Below are positions 23,241 to 35,505 of a DNA stretch of 64,000 bases, in pieces. Numbering within the stretch: the first letter of the stretch is position 1; each line of letters opens with the position of its first letter. The translations under genes were made by a program, and so were the position numbers. The notes under the pieces were generated by a model. The model ran no database searches and was not told where the DNA came from. It saw only the letters and a program-made list of their open reading frames with translations. Where the stretch lies: NCBI GenBank assembly GCA_019973155.2, contig BPQB01000016.1, positions 62,001 through 126,000 of the forward strand. The letters are read 5' to 3'. Source of the stretch: Phanerochaete sordida (lineage: Eukaryota; Basidiomycota; Agaricomycetes; Polyporales; Phanerochaetaceae).

Positions 23241-25356
23241 ATGATGCCGCCGGTAGCCAGCAGTCTGCTTCACTTAAAAGGCTCGTGCTCGAGCTCGTCC
23301 TCCGGGGCAACCTCTCGCAGGACATTTGCCGACGATCCAGCAATTGATATGCCAACTCCATCTGGAAAGAAGGAGGAGTCTAAGTGCGTTAATCGCTCCA
23401 CACCTCCGTACAGATTAGCTGCTGACATCTCTAATTGGCTGCGACGCGCTTGGGCAGAGAGTCTTTCCTCGTTCGCAGCGGCAAGCACTGGGGTCGCGCT
23501 GGGCTGGCATTCGTCTCCGCTGAGGAAGTGCTGGCCGATGGATCCCGCCTGTACGCCGAGGTCAAGCAAGGTATTACGACTATTGGACGTATGGACATGA
23601 GGTGCGTTTCTGGTGCCCAAGATCGTACAATCGCATCTGATGACTTCCGTAGCGACCGACACAAGCTTCGCGGGTGGGAGTATCTGTGCCTTGACCGCCG
23701 TGGCAAATCCACACCTATTCACGATATGCTGTACGCTTACGACCTATCCCCGAACAGTCGTGCGGCTGCGCGGACAGCTCGCGTGAAGGAGGTATGTCTT
23801 CGCCGTCTGCTGTGAACATAAATCTCATCAGCATCGCCTGCTAGTTTCAGACTGGCGTAAACCGTGGTAGGGGCGAGGACACATGGAAGTGCAAGAACCT
23901 TCTGAAAGGCTGGCTCGAGCAAATCATCAAAGCTGAGGTCGCCGCCGAGGCTCTATACCAGGAGAACCCTTCCGAGTACAACAAAGCAGTCTCAGCTCGG
24001 CGCATTGCGGTTCTCGGCGAGGCATTTTCTAGTTCCTCCAAGAAGACACGCGGCTTTCACAACGAAGAATTGGGGCGTCTGCTATGTCCGACCAGTCTGG
24101 ATTTCTCGTCTCCCGAGTGCGTACCCTCTTCTTGCAGCCTTCGTCACTCGAGCTGACTGCTGCCTAGGGTGCGGGCGGCGCTGCAAGCAAAGGATAACGC
24201 GCAGCTTATCGGGACTGAGCTTCCTTATTTCGTGTATGAAGATTGCGCCTATGATCCAAAGGATTGCTGGGCTGGCGCTTTCAAGGGTAGGCTGCTTGTA
24301 CTGGTATGACCAACCGCACGTCTCAGCGTACAGCGATTCACATGTATTACCAGGCAATGAAAGCCGTCTTGACCTGCCCCAGCAGCTCCCAGGATCGCCC
24401 TGAGACGGTGTCAACCAGGAATGGGAACGCCGCAAGGAACGGCATGATTTCGATGACGCTGCCCATGATTGCTCATATCAGTGCTCAGGTGCGCACCTAC
24501 AGCTAGACACCGGTACTGAGTAGACATCTGACATACAATGCGCAGGTCCGCTGCGCCCTGTGCGACTCTAGTTCGTGGTCCAAGCTGGATCAAAAGTGGA
24601 AGCACCGTGCGTTCTACTTCAGCGTACTCAACTTGCTGTCGCACTCGCGCAATAAGAAGTACGCCGAAGAGCTCATCACCTGGTATAACGAGTGAGTGTG
24701 GACTACGCGAATATGCTCAGCTTTGATCATGCTCACGTCAATGTAACAGGCAGGTGTTCCATGACGTCGCTGAGCCTGCCAATACCATCGAGGTACCCCA
24801 GGGCGGCGGGGCAATGGCTCACATGATGAGTGGTTTGGATGCCAAAGGTGCATGGAAACGACTCTAGCTGGCCAGTTGGCCGTGTGCTGACCGTGAGGCT
24901 TCAGATCTGTACGATGGCGCCGCAGAGTCCCGCACTCAGCAGGCCGAGCCGGCTGTACAAGGTCCTCGAGACCCTGCGCGCGGTCCCGAAGACGATCGCG
25001 ACCACACTGAACCTCGTGCCACTCAACCCGCGAGCGAGAGCTCCAGAGCGACGCCTGAATTGCGCCAATCGGTAGAGCAGAGGCAGCGGTCCCTTCCGCC
25101 ATCTCGTGGCCCTCACGCGTCTGCTTTGATGCTGTCCCAACAACAGCTGGGCAAGCGCAAGGAGCCATCCGAGCATCACGAGCCTTCGGGGCGGTCCCAG
25201 CCATTTGTTCTTGGGGAGAGTCCGTTGGTGCGTGCGGAGCAGACAAACGGCGCTACCTCTGGTCAGTGTTTACCTGCTTCTAACTCTCTGGTCAATCTAA
25301 TAGCGGCTCGTGCAGGTGATAATTCCACTCAGCAGAACCAGCAGAGGCGTGTGTAG
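23241..25356 (+). CDS. DUF6698-like Agaricomycete protein, 539 aa, ten exons
   Basis: Exons: 23241-23383, 23458-23601, 23653-23791, 23851-24116, 24168-24286, 24334-24488, 24546-24691, 24750-24847, 24905-25261 and 25304-25356, all in frame. The exon 4 start may be six bases earlier. The core from about residue 190 to 350 has the pattern I associate with DUF6698, a family expanded in Agaricomycetes: a Phe-Lys entry, CPSS, a Gly-Met segment, IAHISAQVRCALCDSSSWS, FYFSVLNLL and ELITWYNEQVF. The C-terminal 120 residues are hydrophilic, Gln/Arg/Pro-rich and probably disordered. Function is unknown in the family. These genes often occur in repeat-rich regions, which fits the local context. The first intron (23384-23457) is the least certain junction. 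Confidence 0.65.
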
Positions 25357-26030
25357 GAGGATCTCTCCGATATTCGTACATAACATAGACATGCAGTACA
25401 TTGGTTTGGTCGATACAGAGGACCTGACTGGCTGTAATCTCAAAGAAAGCTACAACGTCTTATGGAGCACATGAGTCTGAGAGTGGCCTGAAAGCCTTTG
25501 TAGGGGCGTGAATATTGCTGAGGCTTACAAGAATTTTGTTGTTGTAATGTAGTCGAATGTGCGCAGGACAGATTCCTGCTTAACGTTACTGAAATGTACG
25601 CCATCTTAGCTATCGCCATTTTTCTGTGCATATCTGAGCAGATGAAATCTAGGGAGCCATTGTATCTGGGATTATTATTGCTTCCCTCTACCATGTGCCT
25701 GCAGAAATACAGCCTTCCACATGTCCGAGATCGTTTTATCACATCGAAAAAATAGCAGATGCTGGTATCTTGTAATCTGCGATAATTGTAGATGGCTATG
25801 TCAACCTTTTCAAACCTGTCAGTATCACAGCCTTTGGAAATCCTGGCAGTATTTCATTCGCATTTATTCTAGCTCCAACATTTCATGTTCTATGCATACC
25901 CTGGTCTATAGAACTGAGCTACGTAGCGTCCATACAAAAGCACACTAAAACTCGTGTAGGATACGGGCAGTTTTCTGGTATCCATTCCTTTGTAAAGTCT
26001 CTGCCGCAGGTGCGATGGGAAGGCAACGAG
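25357..26030. other. AT-richer intergenic stretch
   Basis: No coding signal. Base composition is clearly lower in G+C than the surroundings. It holds the 3' flanks of the gene on the left and of the pseudogene on the right. Confidence 0.5.
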
Positions 26031-27664
26031 TCAGATATCCAGAAATGGAAGGCGATACCCTTGGAACCTAACATGCACAAACAACCGCCACTTGGCCTCC
26101 TCCGCTCGTCCATGTCTTTTGAGTCTGTTCTGACCCCTTTGACAGTCCCCTGTTGAAACAATCATTCGATACCGTATCTGTGAGGATCTGACATACCGGA
26201 AATAACACTGCTCGCAGGTACACATCACCTTCGAACACTCTGCGAGACCAGCACGAGTCTCCTCGTTCACATCGTCCTCGCGTGCGCTCACGTGAATGGA
26301 CCGCTCGTACAAGCGTCAGGCAGGCGCTTTGCGCCAACAGGTCGCGCAGGTCGCGGTGCGTCCAGCGTGGCCATCGTCGCCTGCGACGCGCGGTACATGT
26401 GCCGGCGAGAGGCGCGAGGGTGGGCTTCAGAGGCCTGTGCAAGCTGAACAGACAGCCGATGTTGTAGAGCATGCTTTTGAACCTGGTAGGCCATGGCTGC
26501 TGCTCGCTGTCGAACTCTCAGCGTGTGCGTGCGTGAGGCGTATAAACCCATATACATAGTCGCAACGGAGACTACGTGGGCCCATACTCGGCCAGCGCTG
26601 TTTGTCTTCCGTTGCGGGGACGAGCCATTGCGCGATGATCCCCATTGCCCACGATGCCGTACTGCGCCTCTGACATCGGCGAGCCCTTGGGGTTGTTTGC
26701 AGCGGACCACAGCGCCCAGCTGTGGGCAGACGTCTGCAAGCGGGCATCATATGCGACGAAGGATTATGATGGTGCACTCATGGCGCACAGGCTGGGTATC
26801 TTTGGATGACGCTGCCGTGTCAGCCTAGGCCCCGGTCTCCAGCACACAGTCGTCGTCGGTACGCCCCAATAAATGCCCGACGGTTCTGCGCTCCAATGCC
26901 CTCTCAATCCGCTGCTGAGCTGTTCATGTAGACGTGGCGGTACTCGAGAGTCGAAAGCGGCCGCATGCGGAGTGTATGGTTGTTTGCAAATATCCAGCCG
27001 AGGACGTGTAGGTGTACAGCGTGTGCTACCACATCTTCGGGCGAAAGGCTCCTGCAGGAACTGCTAGACTGAAATGGGGGCATTCAATCTTCACCCACTT
27101 GTGTGTGAACAGAAGCACGCGTTCCGTCGCCGACACGCAGTCTACCACACAGCGAAAGAGCGAGTGTGCCCCGGCGAAAGCGTCGTCGACCTCGTTTGCT
27201 GTCGGCTGGTCCAGGAAGTGCCCGCGGACTTGCCAAAGCCCACTTCGCACTCTTGAGGGTGTGCGTGTCTGCCTTCGTATTCAGTCATCGTTCGGTGAGG
27301 GTACGAGTAGAGCACGAGCAACTGTCAGCGGAGGTAACCCTGCGCAATGGTCAGTTTTCCACACGAGTCCGACTGCTAGGCGGCTCACCGTTGTATGCCG
27401 CCGCCAGGAGAGTCAGACAGACGATCCTCGCCGGCCGGTTGAGTCTGGCTACTCTGCAACGGAAACTACTTGGAGACCGAGAACACCACGCGGCTTGCGA
27501 AGAGTTTATCGGAAAGGCATTCTGTATACTTTGTTGCAATGACCATAAGATTGCGCCGGCTAGGCTAGCGCTCTTAACGTGTAGTTTCACTGTATCTTGT
27601 TGACCATCGTCAACAACGTCGTCCGCACCACGACAATTCTCATCTGCGGCACGCACCCGGATGT
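26031..27664 (-). pseudogene. MYND-finger gene remnant, inverted paralog of the gene at 28043
   Basis: On the minus strand this region aligns block by block with the intact plus-strand MYND gene. Examples are FLDQPTANEVDDAF against FLDQSTADEIDEAF, HSLFRCVVDC against HSLYSCVMDC, GIIAQWLVPA against CIIAHWLVPA, and a residual CTCEQC where the finger begins. The counterpart of intron 1, with its splice sites, is still visible at about 27345. Just after it a Trp codon of the live copy is TGA here (GYLR then stop). About 45 bases are missing near 27250, and the frame after the HK junction ends in a stop. I see multiple disabling changes, so I call it a pseudogene. It faces away from the live gene. 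Confidence 0.8.
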
Positions 27665-28042
27665 TCACCCTGCTCCCAATACCACTGCCCTACACGCAGC
27701 ACGCTGGCAAATAGTCATCCGTATGTTGTCTCTTGGCACAGGAAATCTGCTGGTCGCGGTTTGCCCGAATTGTTGTCGTTGCTGCATCGGCGGAACGTCT
27801 CACTCGCCTTGAGCGTGTACCACCATGACGGGGCTCCGTTTTCGCCGTCCGGACTTCGTTCGCAGCCTTGCGCCACGCCTTGTTGCCACTCGTACCCTTC
27901 CGTCTTGTTTCTGAAGGACTTGGAAGAAAGAATGAAGACTCGGCAGTCACGACCACAACGCACGCGCCGTTCGCAGGCGCACTGTTCGTCCGGCTAAACC
28001 CCGTTCCCCTCTACTCCTGCCATCGACACCCTCGAGCGAGCC
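27665..28042. promoter_or_regulatory. region between divergent MYND copies
   Basis: About 380 bp separate the likely 5' ends of the pseudogene and the live gene. It should contain the promoter of the live gene; no TATA box stands out. Confidence 0.35.
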
Positions 28043-29908
28043 ATGGACGATGATACAAAAGGAGGCGTCATCGTGAAGACGCAGTATCCAGGCCCGCTGT
28101 GGCCCAACGTGTCCCATCGGGCGGAGATGATAGGCTCCCCGGAGCAGTGGACGGCGGTGTTCGCGCTGCTGCACAGGGACAGGGCGCGTTCGGACCCCGC
28201 GATGCGACGAGAGCTGCTTGTCGCGCTGCGCAGCGCGGGCGACGGCGTGTGGCACACGCTCTGGGAGTACGGCTTCCCCTCGGCAGTCTTCCGTGCGGCG
28301 CAGGAGGACCATTTCTGCGGGTGCACATGGGAGGACATGGTGACGCCAGACCGAGAGCGACGGAGGCATACCACGGTGAGCCACCTGGCAGTCGGGGCCG
28401 TGTGGGACGCTGACCGCCGCGCAGGGCTACCTCCGCTGGCTGCTGCTCGTGCTCCACGCGTGTCTTCACCGAATCATGACCGAATACGAAGGCAGAGACC
28501 CATACCCCCGAGAGCGCGAAGCCGCGGTTGACATCTTGGAGCACAAGCACACTGGCTTATGGACTGCCCTTTGGCGAGTCCGCGTGCCCTTCCTTGACCA
28601 ATCGACGGCCGACGAAATCGACGAAGCTTTTCCCCAGCCGCACTCGCTTTACAGCTGCGTGATGGACTGCTCGTCGATGACGGACCAGGTCCTCCGGTTC
28701 AAACACAAGTGGGTGCAACCTTGGGATCTCCGTTTCGAGCTAACAATTTCTGTAGGAGACTTCCGAGTACGGGCGCGTCGGCACATGTCATGCATCTACA
28801 CGTCCTCGTTTGGATAGTTTCCAACAACTACGCTCTTCGCATGCGGGCTCTCCAGAGCATCGCGACGTCTCCAGGAGGGACTGAGCAACTTCTGCCAGAG
28901 ATCCTGGAAGGACCAATCACATCTCAAGATATTTTCCATGCGTTCTGCCGCGACTTCAGCGACCCAGACGTGAGGGACGGCTTTCTATACTACGCACACA
29001 CCGTGATGGGCGTGCTGTGGCCGACACGCATCCAGCGGCTCGAGAGCAAGCTGGAACGCCGAGCCTTCGGGTGTTTTCTTGGGGCGTACCGACGGCAGCT
29101 GTGCATTGGGGACAGAGGCCCGGGCTGGCACGGCATAGTCACCCAAGGACACTTCAGCTTTGTCGCGTGAGTGCCCCGTCTTCATCCCTCGTACTAGTCC
29201 CCAGTGCTCACTTGCCAACCTCTCCCCGCAGCCTGACACTGCGGTACGCGGCAAGCCACCCAGGCACACCCGTGCCAGAGGCGCAGTTCTACGGCATCGT
29301 GTGCATCATCGCGCACTGGCTCGTCCCCGCGATGGACGGCACGGAAGAGCCCTGGCCGAGTACGTCGCCGCACGCACCCCGCGCCCGCGCACGCTGACAG
29401 CTCCGCAGGCGAGATGCAGCGCGAGATCCCGAGCCTCAAGCGCACGCTCGACAGCGTCGGCCGGCTCTTCGGCGCGTACAGGCCCCCCGCGCCCGCGCTC
29501 GCGCCGCTGCGCAGGCACACGTTCCGCGCGTGGCAGGCGAGCGTCGCCGCGCTCGACGCGCGCCGCGACCTGCGCGACCTGCCGCAGTGGCGCGAGCCGC
29601 TTGTCGTCTGGCGCCGCCTTGGGCGGTTCATGCCTGCCGACGCGCGCGAGGATGGCGAGGAGGAGCGCCGCGGTGTGTTCGAGCGCTGCGCGTGGAGGGA
29701 GTGCGGGTGCCACGTGCACAGGCCGCTGCACCTAGTCAAGGTGTGCAAGGGCTGCTGGCTCGCGTCGTATTGTGGGCCGAGGTGCCAGGCGAGGTATGTC
29801 GGGCTTGTTCACCCGCGGGAGCCAATGATAACGGGTTTGAGTAGTGATTGGGAGAACGGTGGACATCGTGCCGTTTGTAGGAATCGGAGGAATACGAGAG
29901 ACCCTTGA
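28043..29908 (+). CDS. MYND zinc-finger protein, 423 aa, six exons
   Basis: Exons 28043-28375, 28425-28708, 28756-29166, 29232-29359, 29409-29793 and 29845-29908 give 424 codons. Most of the protein is an all-helical uncharacterised region typical of Agaricomycete MYND proteins. The finger is at the extreme C-terminus: CAWRECGC, then VCKGCWLASYCGPRC and HRAVC, so all zinc ligands of a MYND domain are present. The last exon supplies the final His and Cys. MYND domains bind proline-rich peptides or partner proteins. There is no SET domain, so this is not a SMYD methyltransferase. The family is large and fast evolving in these fungi, and the decayed copy next door fits birth-and-death turnover. 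Confidence 0.85.
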
Positions 29909-30087
29909 CTGGTCAGTTTGGCTATCGCCAGTGGTCTGCCTCAATACCTGTTCCGTCTGCGGTACGCACAGCACAACATGATGCTCACCGCTAGGGCCAT
30001 GCAGTTTGGTAGGTCGCCTTGCCGTAAAGATACCATCGAGTAATGTACATTTCGACCCAGGGACTTGGAAAAGTAGCAAGCCCCCAG

Positions 30088-31497
30088 TCACTTCAGCGCC
30101 GCGAACCCAACCCGATTGCTGCCCAGATCAAACGTCGTGTAGACATTCTGCAGAAACGTGTCCCCAACGACCCAGAACGAAACACTGCTGTCCGCGACGA
30201 CGGCGCCGACACAATAATCCGAGCGTGCGCTCGCACGCCCGAGGTTGAAGAGCCGCGGATCGATGCTGAAGGCCTGCCCGCCGAAGGAGAGGCTGACACG
30301 CGCCGTCGTCGAGCACGGGAAGACGTAGAAGCCACGGCCGACGGAGGCGGGGGCTGGCCTGCTGCCCGGGATGGCGGCGTAGAACTCGCGGGCGTGCGAT
30401 GGGGGCGCGATGATCAGGGACGTGCCTGTGTCGATGACGGACTGGACGTTGTGGATCGGTGTCTTGCCGTTGACCGACACGGCGTCCATTTTGACTTGCC
30501 AATAGCCCTGACAAATGAATATTGGCTACCGCGGAGAAGGTGGCAGAGCGAGATGTGGCCTACCTTCGTCGTTACACGTGCATATGTGAAGTCACCTGTG
30601 TAAAGGTCGCTATTGGCACCGCCTAACAGCAGCTCCGACCCCGACTCCGCGAGTTTGAACGAGAAGACGGGATCTGTGACCTGCTTCTGCGCGACGAGAG
30701 TCTGGAACACTGGTGGGGAATTGTACTGTGAGATCGTTTGATATCCCATGCCCATGAGACCGTCGGACGGGAAGTTTGAAGCCGAGAACCCCGCAGAATA
30801 AGCCGTTGCAGCGCCGAGACGCTGTTTCGTAGCCTAGAAAATAGTCCAGCGCAACGGTCCAGAAGCAAGGTAACTGTAGCCACGCACCGTCAACCCCGCG
30901 ATACTAACGGTATCGGTATACTGCTCCCCGCGCACAGCGCCGGATCCATACGCCAAGTAAAACGACCTATGCGCATCCACAGCCGACGTGCTGGCCGCCG
31001 GTTTATATCGGTTATGCCCCGAGCACCCCGCGCACGAGGGGCCCGGCACGAACAGATCGCTGCTGCCCGTGTCGAAGTCGACGGTGAACGGCTGGGGCGG
31101 CGTCCCAATGATGATCGCGCCCTGCCAGAGGTCACCGTCGTTCTCGTCGGTGAGGCGCACGCTGCCCGTGTCGCGGCGGGTGAGGTTCGCATCGGGGCCG
31201 GCGTCAGGCAGGTCGAGTGTCAGTGGGTGCGGCGCGCCGGTGTTGGCTTCGTAGGCTGCGAAGCCGTTTTGGTATTTGCTGGCAAAGGTCAGCCTGGCGC
31301 AGAATCAAAGGACGGAAGGGTACTCACGATATGCTTCGCTCGAGGGACGCTGCCAGAGCTGAGGGATCCACGATGTCGTCCAGCGATAGCGCACCGCGCT
31401 TGGACAAAGCGATACGGATGCCGTTCCTGTCCACGGGCGCGGGAGACGCCACGGCACTCCAACCAAGAGAAAAGGCGACGAAGGCGATGGTCAACAT
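30088..31497 (-). CDS. secreted pepsin-like aspartic protease (A1), 416 aa
   Basis: Exons 31497-31328, 31278-30888, 30833-30564 and 30507-30088 give 417 codons. A signal peptide is evident (MLTIAFVAFSLGWSAVASP). A propeptide of about 100 residues ends near TRRDTG. The two catalytic motifs are intact: FDTGSSDLFVPG and IDTGTSLIIAP. The C-terminal block FWVVGDTFLQNVY with GFAALK is classic for the family. It hydrolyses peptide bonds at acid pH and is secreted or vacuolar. A paralog lies at 36595 in the opposite orientation, with the first two introns at the same positions. The two proteases flank the AP180-type gene, so they are probably an old local duplication. Confidence 0.95.
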
Positions 31498-32247
31498 CGG
31501 AATGGAATCGGCGAATAAATAAAGGGTATATGGTTGCCCAGGGAAAAGAGAGAGAAAAGCCCGCCAGAGCAAGGGGTGCACAGGACGAGAACCACGCACC
31601 TGCGGACTGAGTGCAGTACGATATGGACATCTGCGGTCAGCCCTATGTCATCTACCGGCCCATACGCCCTTTACTGACCACGTCAACGGATCACTCGATC
31701 CCCGCTTCGAGAGGCTGCCTTGGTGGTTCATGCACAACGTCGGAGTCGACAGACTCTGGCGTGCTCAGTCCGAGCCAAACTGGTCTGACCTTGAACATAG
31801 GAATAGATCATGAGCCAATACGTTTTACCACGCCACAAAGCCTCGACAAGCTTGGCAGTCCCCTCAGCGTCAGCGTCACGCCGTCGTGGTCCCCGCGCGT
31901 CCAGAGAGAAAGAGATGGCATTACGATATACGCATACTGGAACTGAAGAGGGGTAACGATCGTGAGACTAGATATCGAACGCATAACTGGAGAGGACGGC
32001 CCACCAATTAGCAGTACGTAGTGGTAAGGGGGACTCCGGAGCGAAGAACAGAGCAGCAGAAGGAGAAAAGGAAAGCAGGGCGGGAGAGGTAACGAGCGAC
32101 AGAGCGGGCGGGGCGCGTAGGAAGGTGTTTCCGGGGGTAGAAGGCGGGGCGGGAGCACGGAGCAGGCGTAGCAGGCGGAGAACGTATGTCACAACAAACG
32201 AGGAGAGCCGGGAGGAGCGAACGAAAGTACGGAAGAGCAGAGAGAAC
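31498..32247. other. intergenic between protease promoter and adaptor 3' end
   Basis: No supported gene. It holds the protease promoter (left part) and the 3' untranslated region of the minus-strand adaptor gene (right part). Confidence 0.5.
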
Positions 32248-35200
32248 CTAGATCAGCGACGGCTGCTGCCCGTTTTGCTGCTGGGCCCCGGCCTGTCCGC
32301 CCGCGAAGGCCCCGAAGTTCCCGCCCGCGCCAAACAGGTTCTGGTTCGGCCCGCCCGCGAACGCGCCGCCGAAGCCGGTGGGCTGCGCGACGAGGCCGCC
32401 TGGCGCGCCGAACGCGCTGCCCGCCGGCGCGGGGTTCGCGCCGAAGGGCGCGCCGGTCGCGTTCGGCGAGAGCGAGAACATCGTCGCGCGGAAGGGGTTC
32501 GCGGCGCCGGCCGCGCCCGTCATCTGGGGCCGGAGGCCGACGCCGGGTGACTTGCCCGCGAGGGCGCCGAGCCCGGTCGGCTGCGAGCTCAGGAACGAGG
32601 AGCTGCCGAGCGACGGCGACGGCGTGTGCTTCGACGTCTGGCTGAGGTCGGGTGTCGTGGGCTGCGACTGCGGGATGGGCGGGAGCGACTCGAGCAGCTG
32701 GGCGCCGAAGCTCGATGACGGCTTGAACGCCTTGATGCCTGAGAAGCCGGTTGTCTGTGGCTGCAGCGAGCTGCCGCTGGAGGTCGCGGTCGAGCCTGTC
32801 GGTTGACTTGATAGCGATGAGAAGACAGAGTTACTGAAGTTCGAACCCGTCGGTGACGAAGTGGAGCCGAAGCCCAGAGACGGCGGCGGCGAGGTACTTG
32901 AGCCCGGGCTGCTGTTGTTGCTGCCACCGACAGCGAACGATGATGCAACACTCGCCATGATCGAGCTGTTTTGCCCTGGGTTGAAGCCGGTCTGCTGAGG
33001 TTGCAGAGTTGTTGGCGACGTCGAACCGTTCGTCTGTGGCTGTTGAGGCTGAGCGCGGCCCATCGCCAGATCCATGAGGGTCGGCATCTTTGGTACCGGC
33101 GGGGGAGTGGCGACAGGCTGGCCGAAGGGATTCCTCGAACCCGTCTGGTGCGTCTTCACCTGCTGAAGTTCTGGCTGGTGGCTGGCCGCAGGGACAGACG
33201 CTGACCGTGGAGGAGCGTTTGAAGGTGAAAGGGCCGACGCAGGCTGCGCGAACGGTGACGCGAAACTTGGCTGGTTGGAAAGAGAGGGGAAGGGGTTTGT
33301 CGGAGAGGAAGGCTGCTGGTTACCCAGAGACATCGTATTGAAGTTGGGGAATGGGTTTGAGCTTGGCTGCTGCGGCTGTTGCTGTTGCTGCCCGAGCCCA
33401 GGGAAGGGGTTGGTAGACTGCTGTTGACCGCCGAACGCGTTCGCTTGTGGGAAGGGGTTCGCTGATCCTGTCTGGAACGGCACCTGCGGCTGCGCTTGTG
33501 GCTGCTGTTGCTGTTGCACCCCGAAAGGCATCCCGGTCGTCTGGGGCATGAGCATACTTTGCCGGAAGGGATTTGCGCTAGTGGCTTGGGGAACAAGGAA
33601 GCCTGTTTGCTGGGGCTGCGCAAATCCTGTCTGCTGAGGCTGAACGAATCCTGTCTGTTGGGGCTGCATAAAGCCGCCAAAGGGCTGCTGCGGCTGCTGT
33701 GGTTGTTGCCCGAACGGATTCATGCCGGTCTGCTGGGGCGCGACAAAGCCCGTCTGCTGAATCTGGATCTGTGCAGGCATAGCAAACGGCTGGGTAGCCC
33801 CGAACTGCTGCGGCTGGCCCATTTGCTGCTGCTGGAACGGGTTGAACGCAGCCTGCTGGAAGTTTGATGATGTAGGGCTGCTCGGGCAATGTCAGCAAGC
33901 CGGACATGCCACCGAACATGCCTCATACCTTCCGGTTTGCGGGTTGAACATCGTCTGCTGCTCCGCTTCAATGGACGTGAAGAAGTCGATCATCGCCTGG
34001 CTGTTCTGTTTTGCTTCAGTTTTCGGTGGCGATGTCGAGCTGCTCGGAGCGCTGCCGTCCGGTTTCGACTCTGATGCCGAGGTTCGTGATTGGCCCTCTG
34101 GCAGACGAAAGGTCACCGACGTACCCTTCTCCGCCGGCTTGGGCGCTGACTTGACCCCGTTTCTTGCATTCCGGTCTGCGATCTCCTTGTTCGTCTTGTA
34201 TTCTATCCGGTTCTGCTCAAAGTTGGGGTCGTTCAAGTACTCTTCCAACGCGCCCGCGAGCGACACAGGGGCCTGGGCAAAGCGTCAGCCGCTTTGAGGA
34301 AGGGGATGGTAGCAAGACACCAACGTGTCTGAGGTTAGGGATGGGGACGTTCAGGAGGTTTTGTAGCTTCTTCGCCACTCCAAGGTATTCAACGACCTTT
34401 TCTGTCTCGTTGCAGAAATGCCGGTAGATAGCTAGAGCCTCTTTTGCATCTATCTTCGACATCTCGAAATAGTGCTCTGTATGCGGTGAGCAGAGGCGCG
34501 TGCATCGCAAAAGCAGTATGACGCACCAAGGACATTGATGACACCCTCGTTACATGCTTGGAACAGAATGAGGAGATCTTTCACAAGCATCCGAAGGGCC
34601 GTGATGTTAAGTTCATCTTCAAGGGTGTCGAGGTAGAACTACATGGGTATTAGCGAGGATCGGTGAAGCAGCACAGCTGACGCACCCTGCATTCCACTAA
34701 CGAGTCAATCATCTTCTGCACCACTTTGGTTTCCCTCAACAGCCCCTTCTCAACAGTCATCACACGCAACTTCCGTCCCGCGATGGTCTTGCTCCTCTGC
34801 GGCAATGACGATGAGGGAGTTGGCCCCGAGTCGTCGCTCGTCCGCTTCCTCCGCCCAAACCTCCTGCCCGTCCGTTCTTCCTCAGCGTGTTGCTTGTCCT
34901 CCTCGATTGCCGCAGAGTTCCGCATGTCGCGGTTCGATTCAGACTGGACGCGTATTGCGTCATGCTTCAAGTCCCGGTAGGCCTTGATCCTTGCGTCGAG
35001 GTAGACAGCGTAGTTCTGCAGGTTCTGTGGTACTTGGTAACCTGCGGCACGTATGAGTACTTCTGCATGACAGTAGAGCCGGGGGGAAGCGCACCCTCCC
35101 AGTGTGCGCCGGAAGATATGTTCTTCAAGCGCAGAACATCAGAAGAGCTGAGGTACGACAGGACGTTGTCGGTTGCACCGTTGCGGATCATCGTGTGGAG

Positions 35201-35505
35201 GACAATGAGGGCCTTGAACACGATCTGTCGCCCGCCGCCCCCCGGTTAGCACGGTGCGCACCACGAAACGCGGGCGGTGCGTACGATGACGTTGGGCTCG
35301 CGGAACCGCGGGAGGAGGGCCTTGCAGACATCGTGGACGGCGCCGTCCTCAGACCATGTCGCGGCGATGATTGGGTCGAGGTACTGTCCGGAAGGATCGC
35401 AACGAAGACACGAGGCAGGAAGATAGGCCATCGACGCACCTTCGGCTTTGGCGGGGCCGCCTTCGGCTTGCAGGCGAGTTTCACGACCTTGTCGAAGCTC
35501 GACAT
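32248..35505 (-). CDS. ANTH-domain clathrin assembly protein (AP180/CALM, YAP1801/1802-like), 962 aa
   Basis: Eight exons: 35505-35440, 35383-35285, 35224-35095, 35041-34686, 34638-34527, 34476-34325, 34272-33929 and 33877-32248. The ANTH domain fills roughly residues 1-290: KVVKLACKPKAAPPKPK at the N-terminus carries the basic phosphoinositide-binding patch, followed by VFKALIVLHTMIRNG, WEGYQVPQNLQNYA and AYRDLKHD. The C-terminal 600 residues are disordered, Gln/Pro/Ser-rich, with nine NPF tripeptides (EH-domain ligands) and many QQTGF repeats. It links PtdIns(4,5)P2 membranes, clathrin and EH proteins in endocytosis. The acceptor of the last exon may be three bases earlier. A basic insertion near GRRFGRRKRT interrupts the ANTH domain. 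Confidence 0.92.

Noticed and set aside
22759..23361. A 200-residue open frame on the minus strand
   Set aside because: No recognisable composition or splicing partners, and it overlaps the start of the DUF6698-like gene on the other strand.
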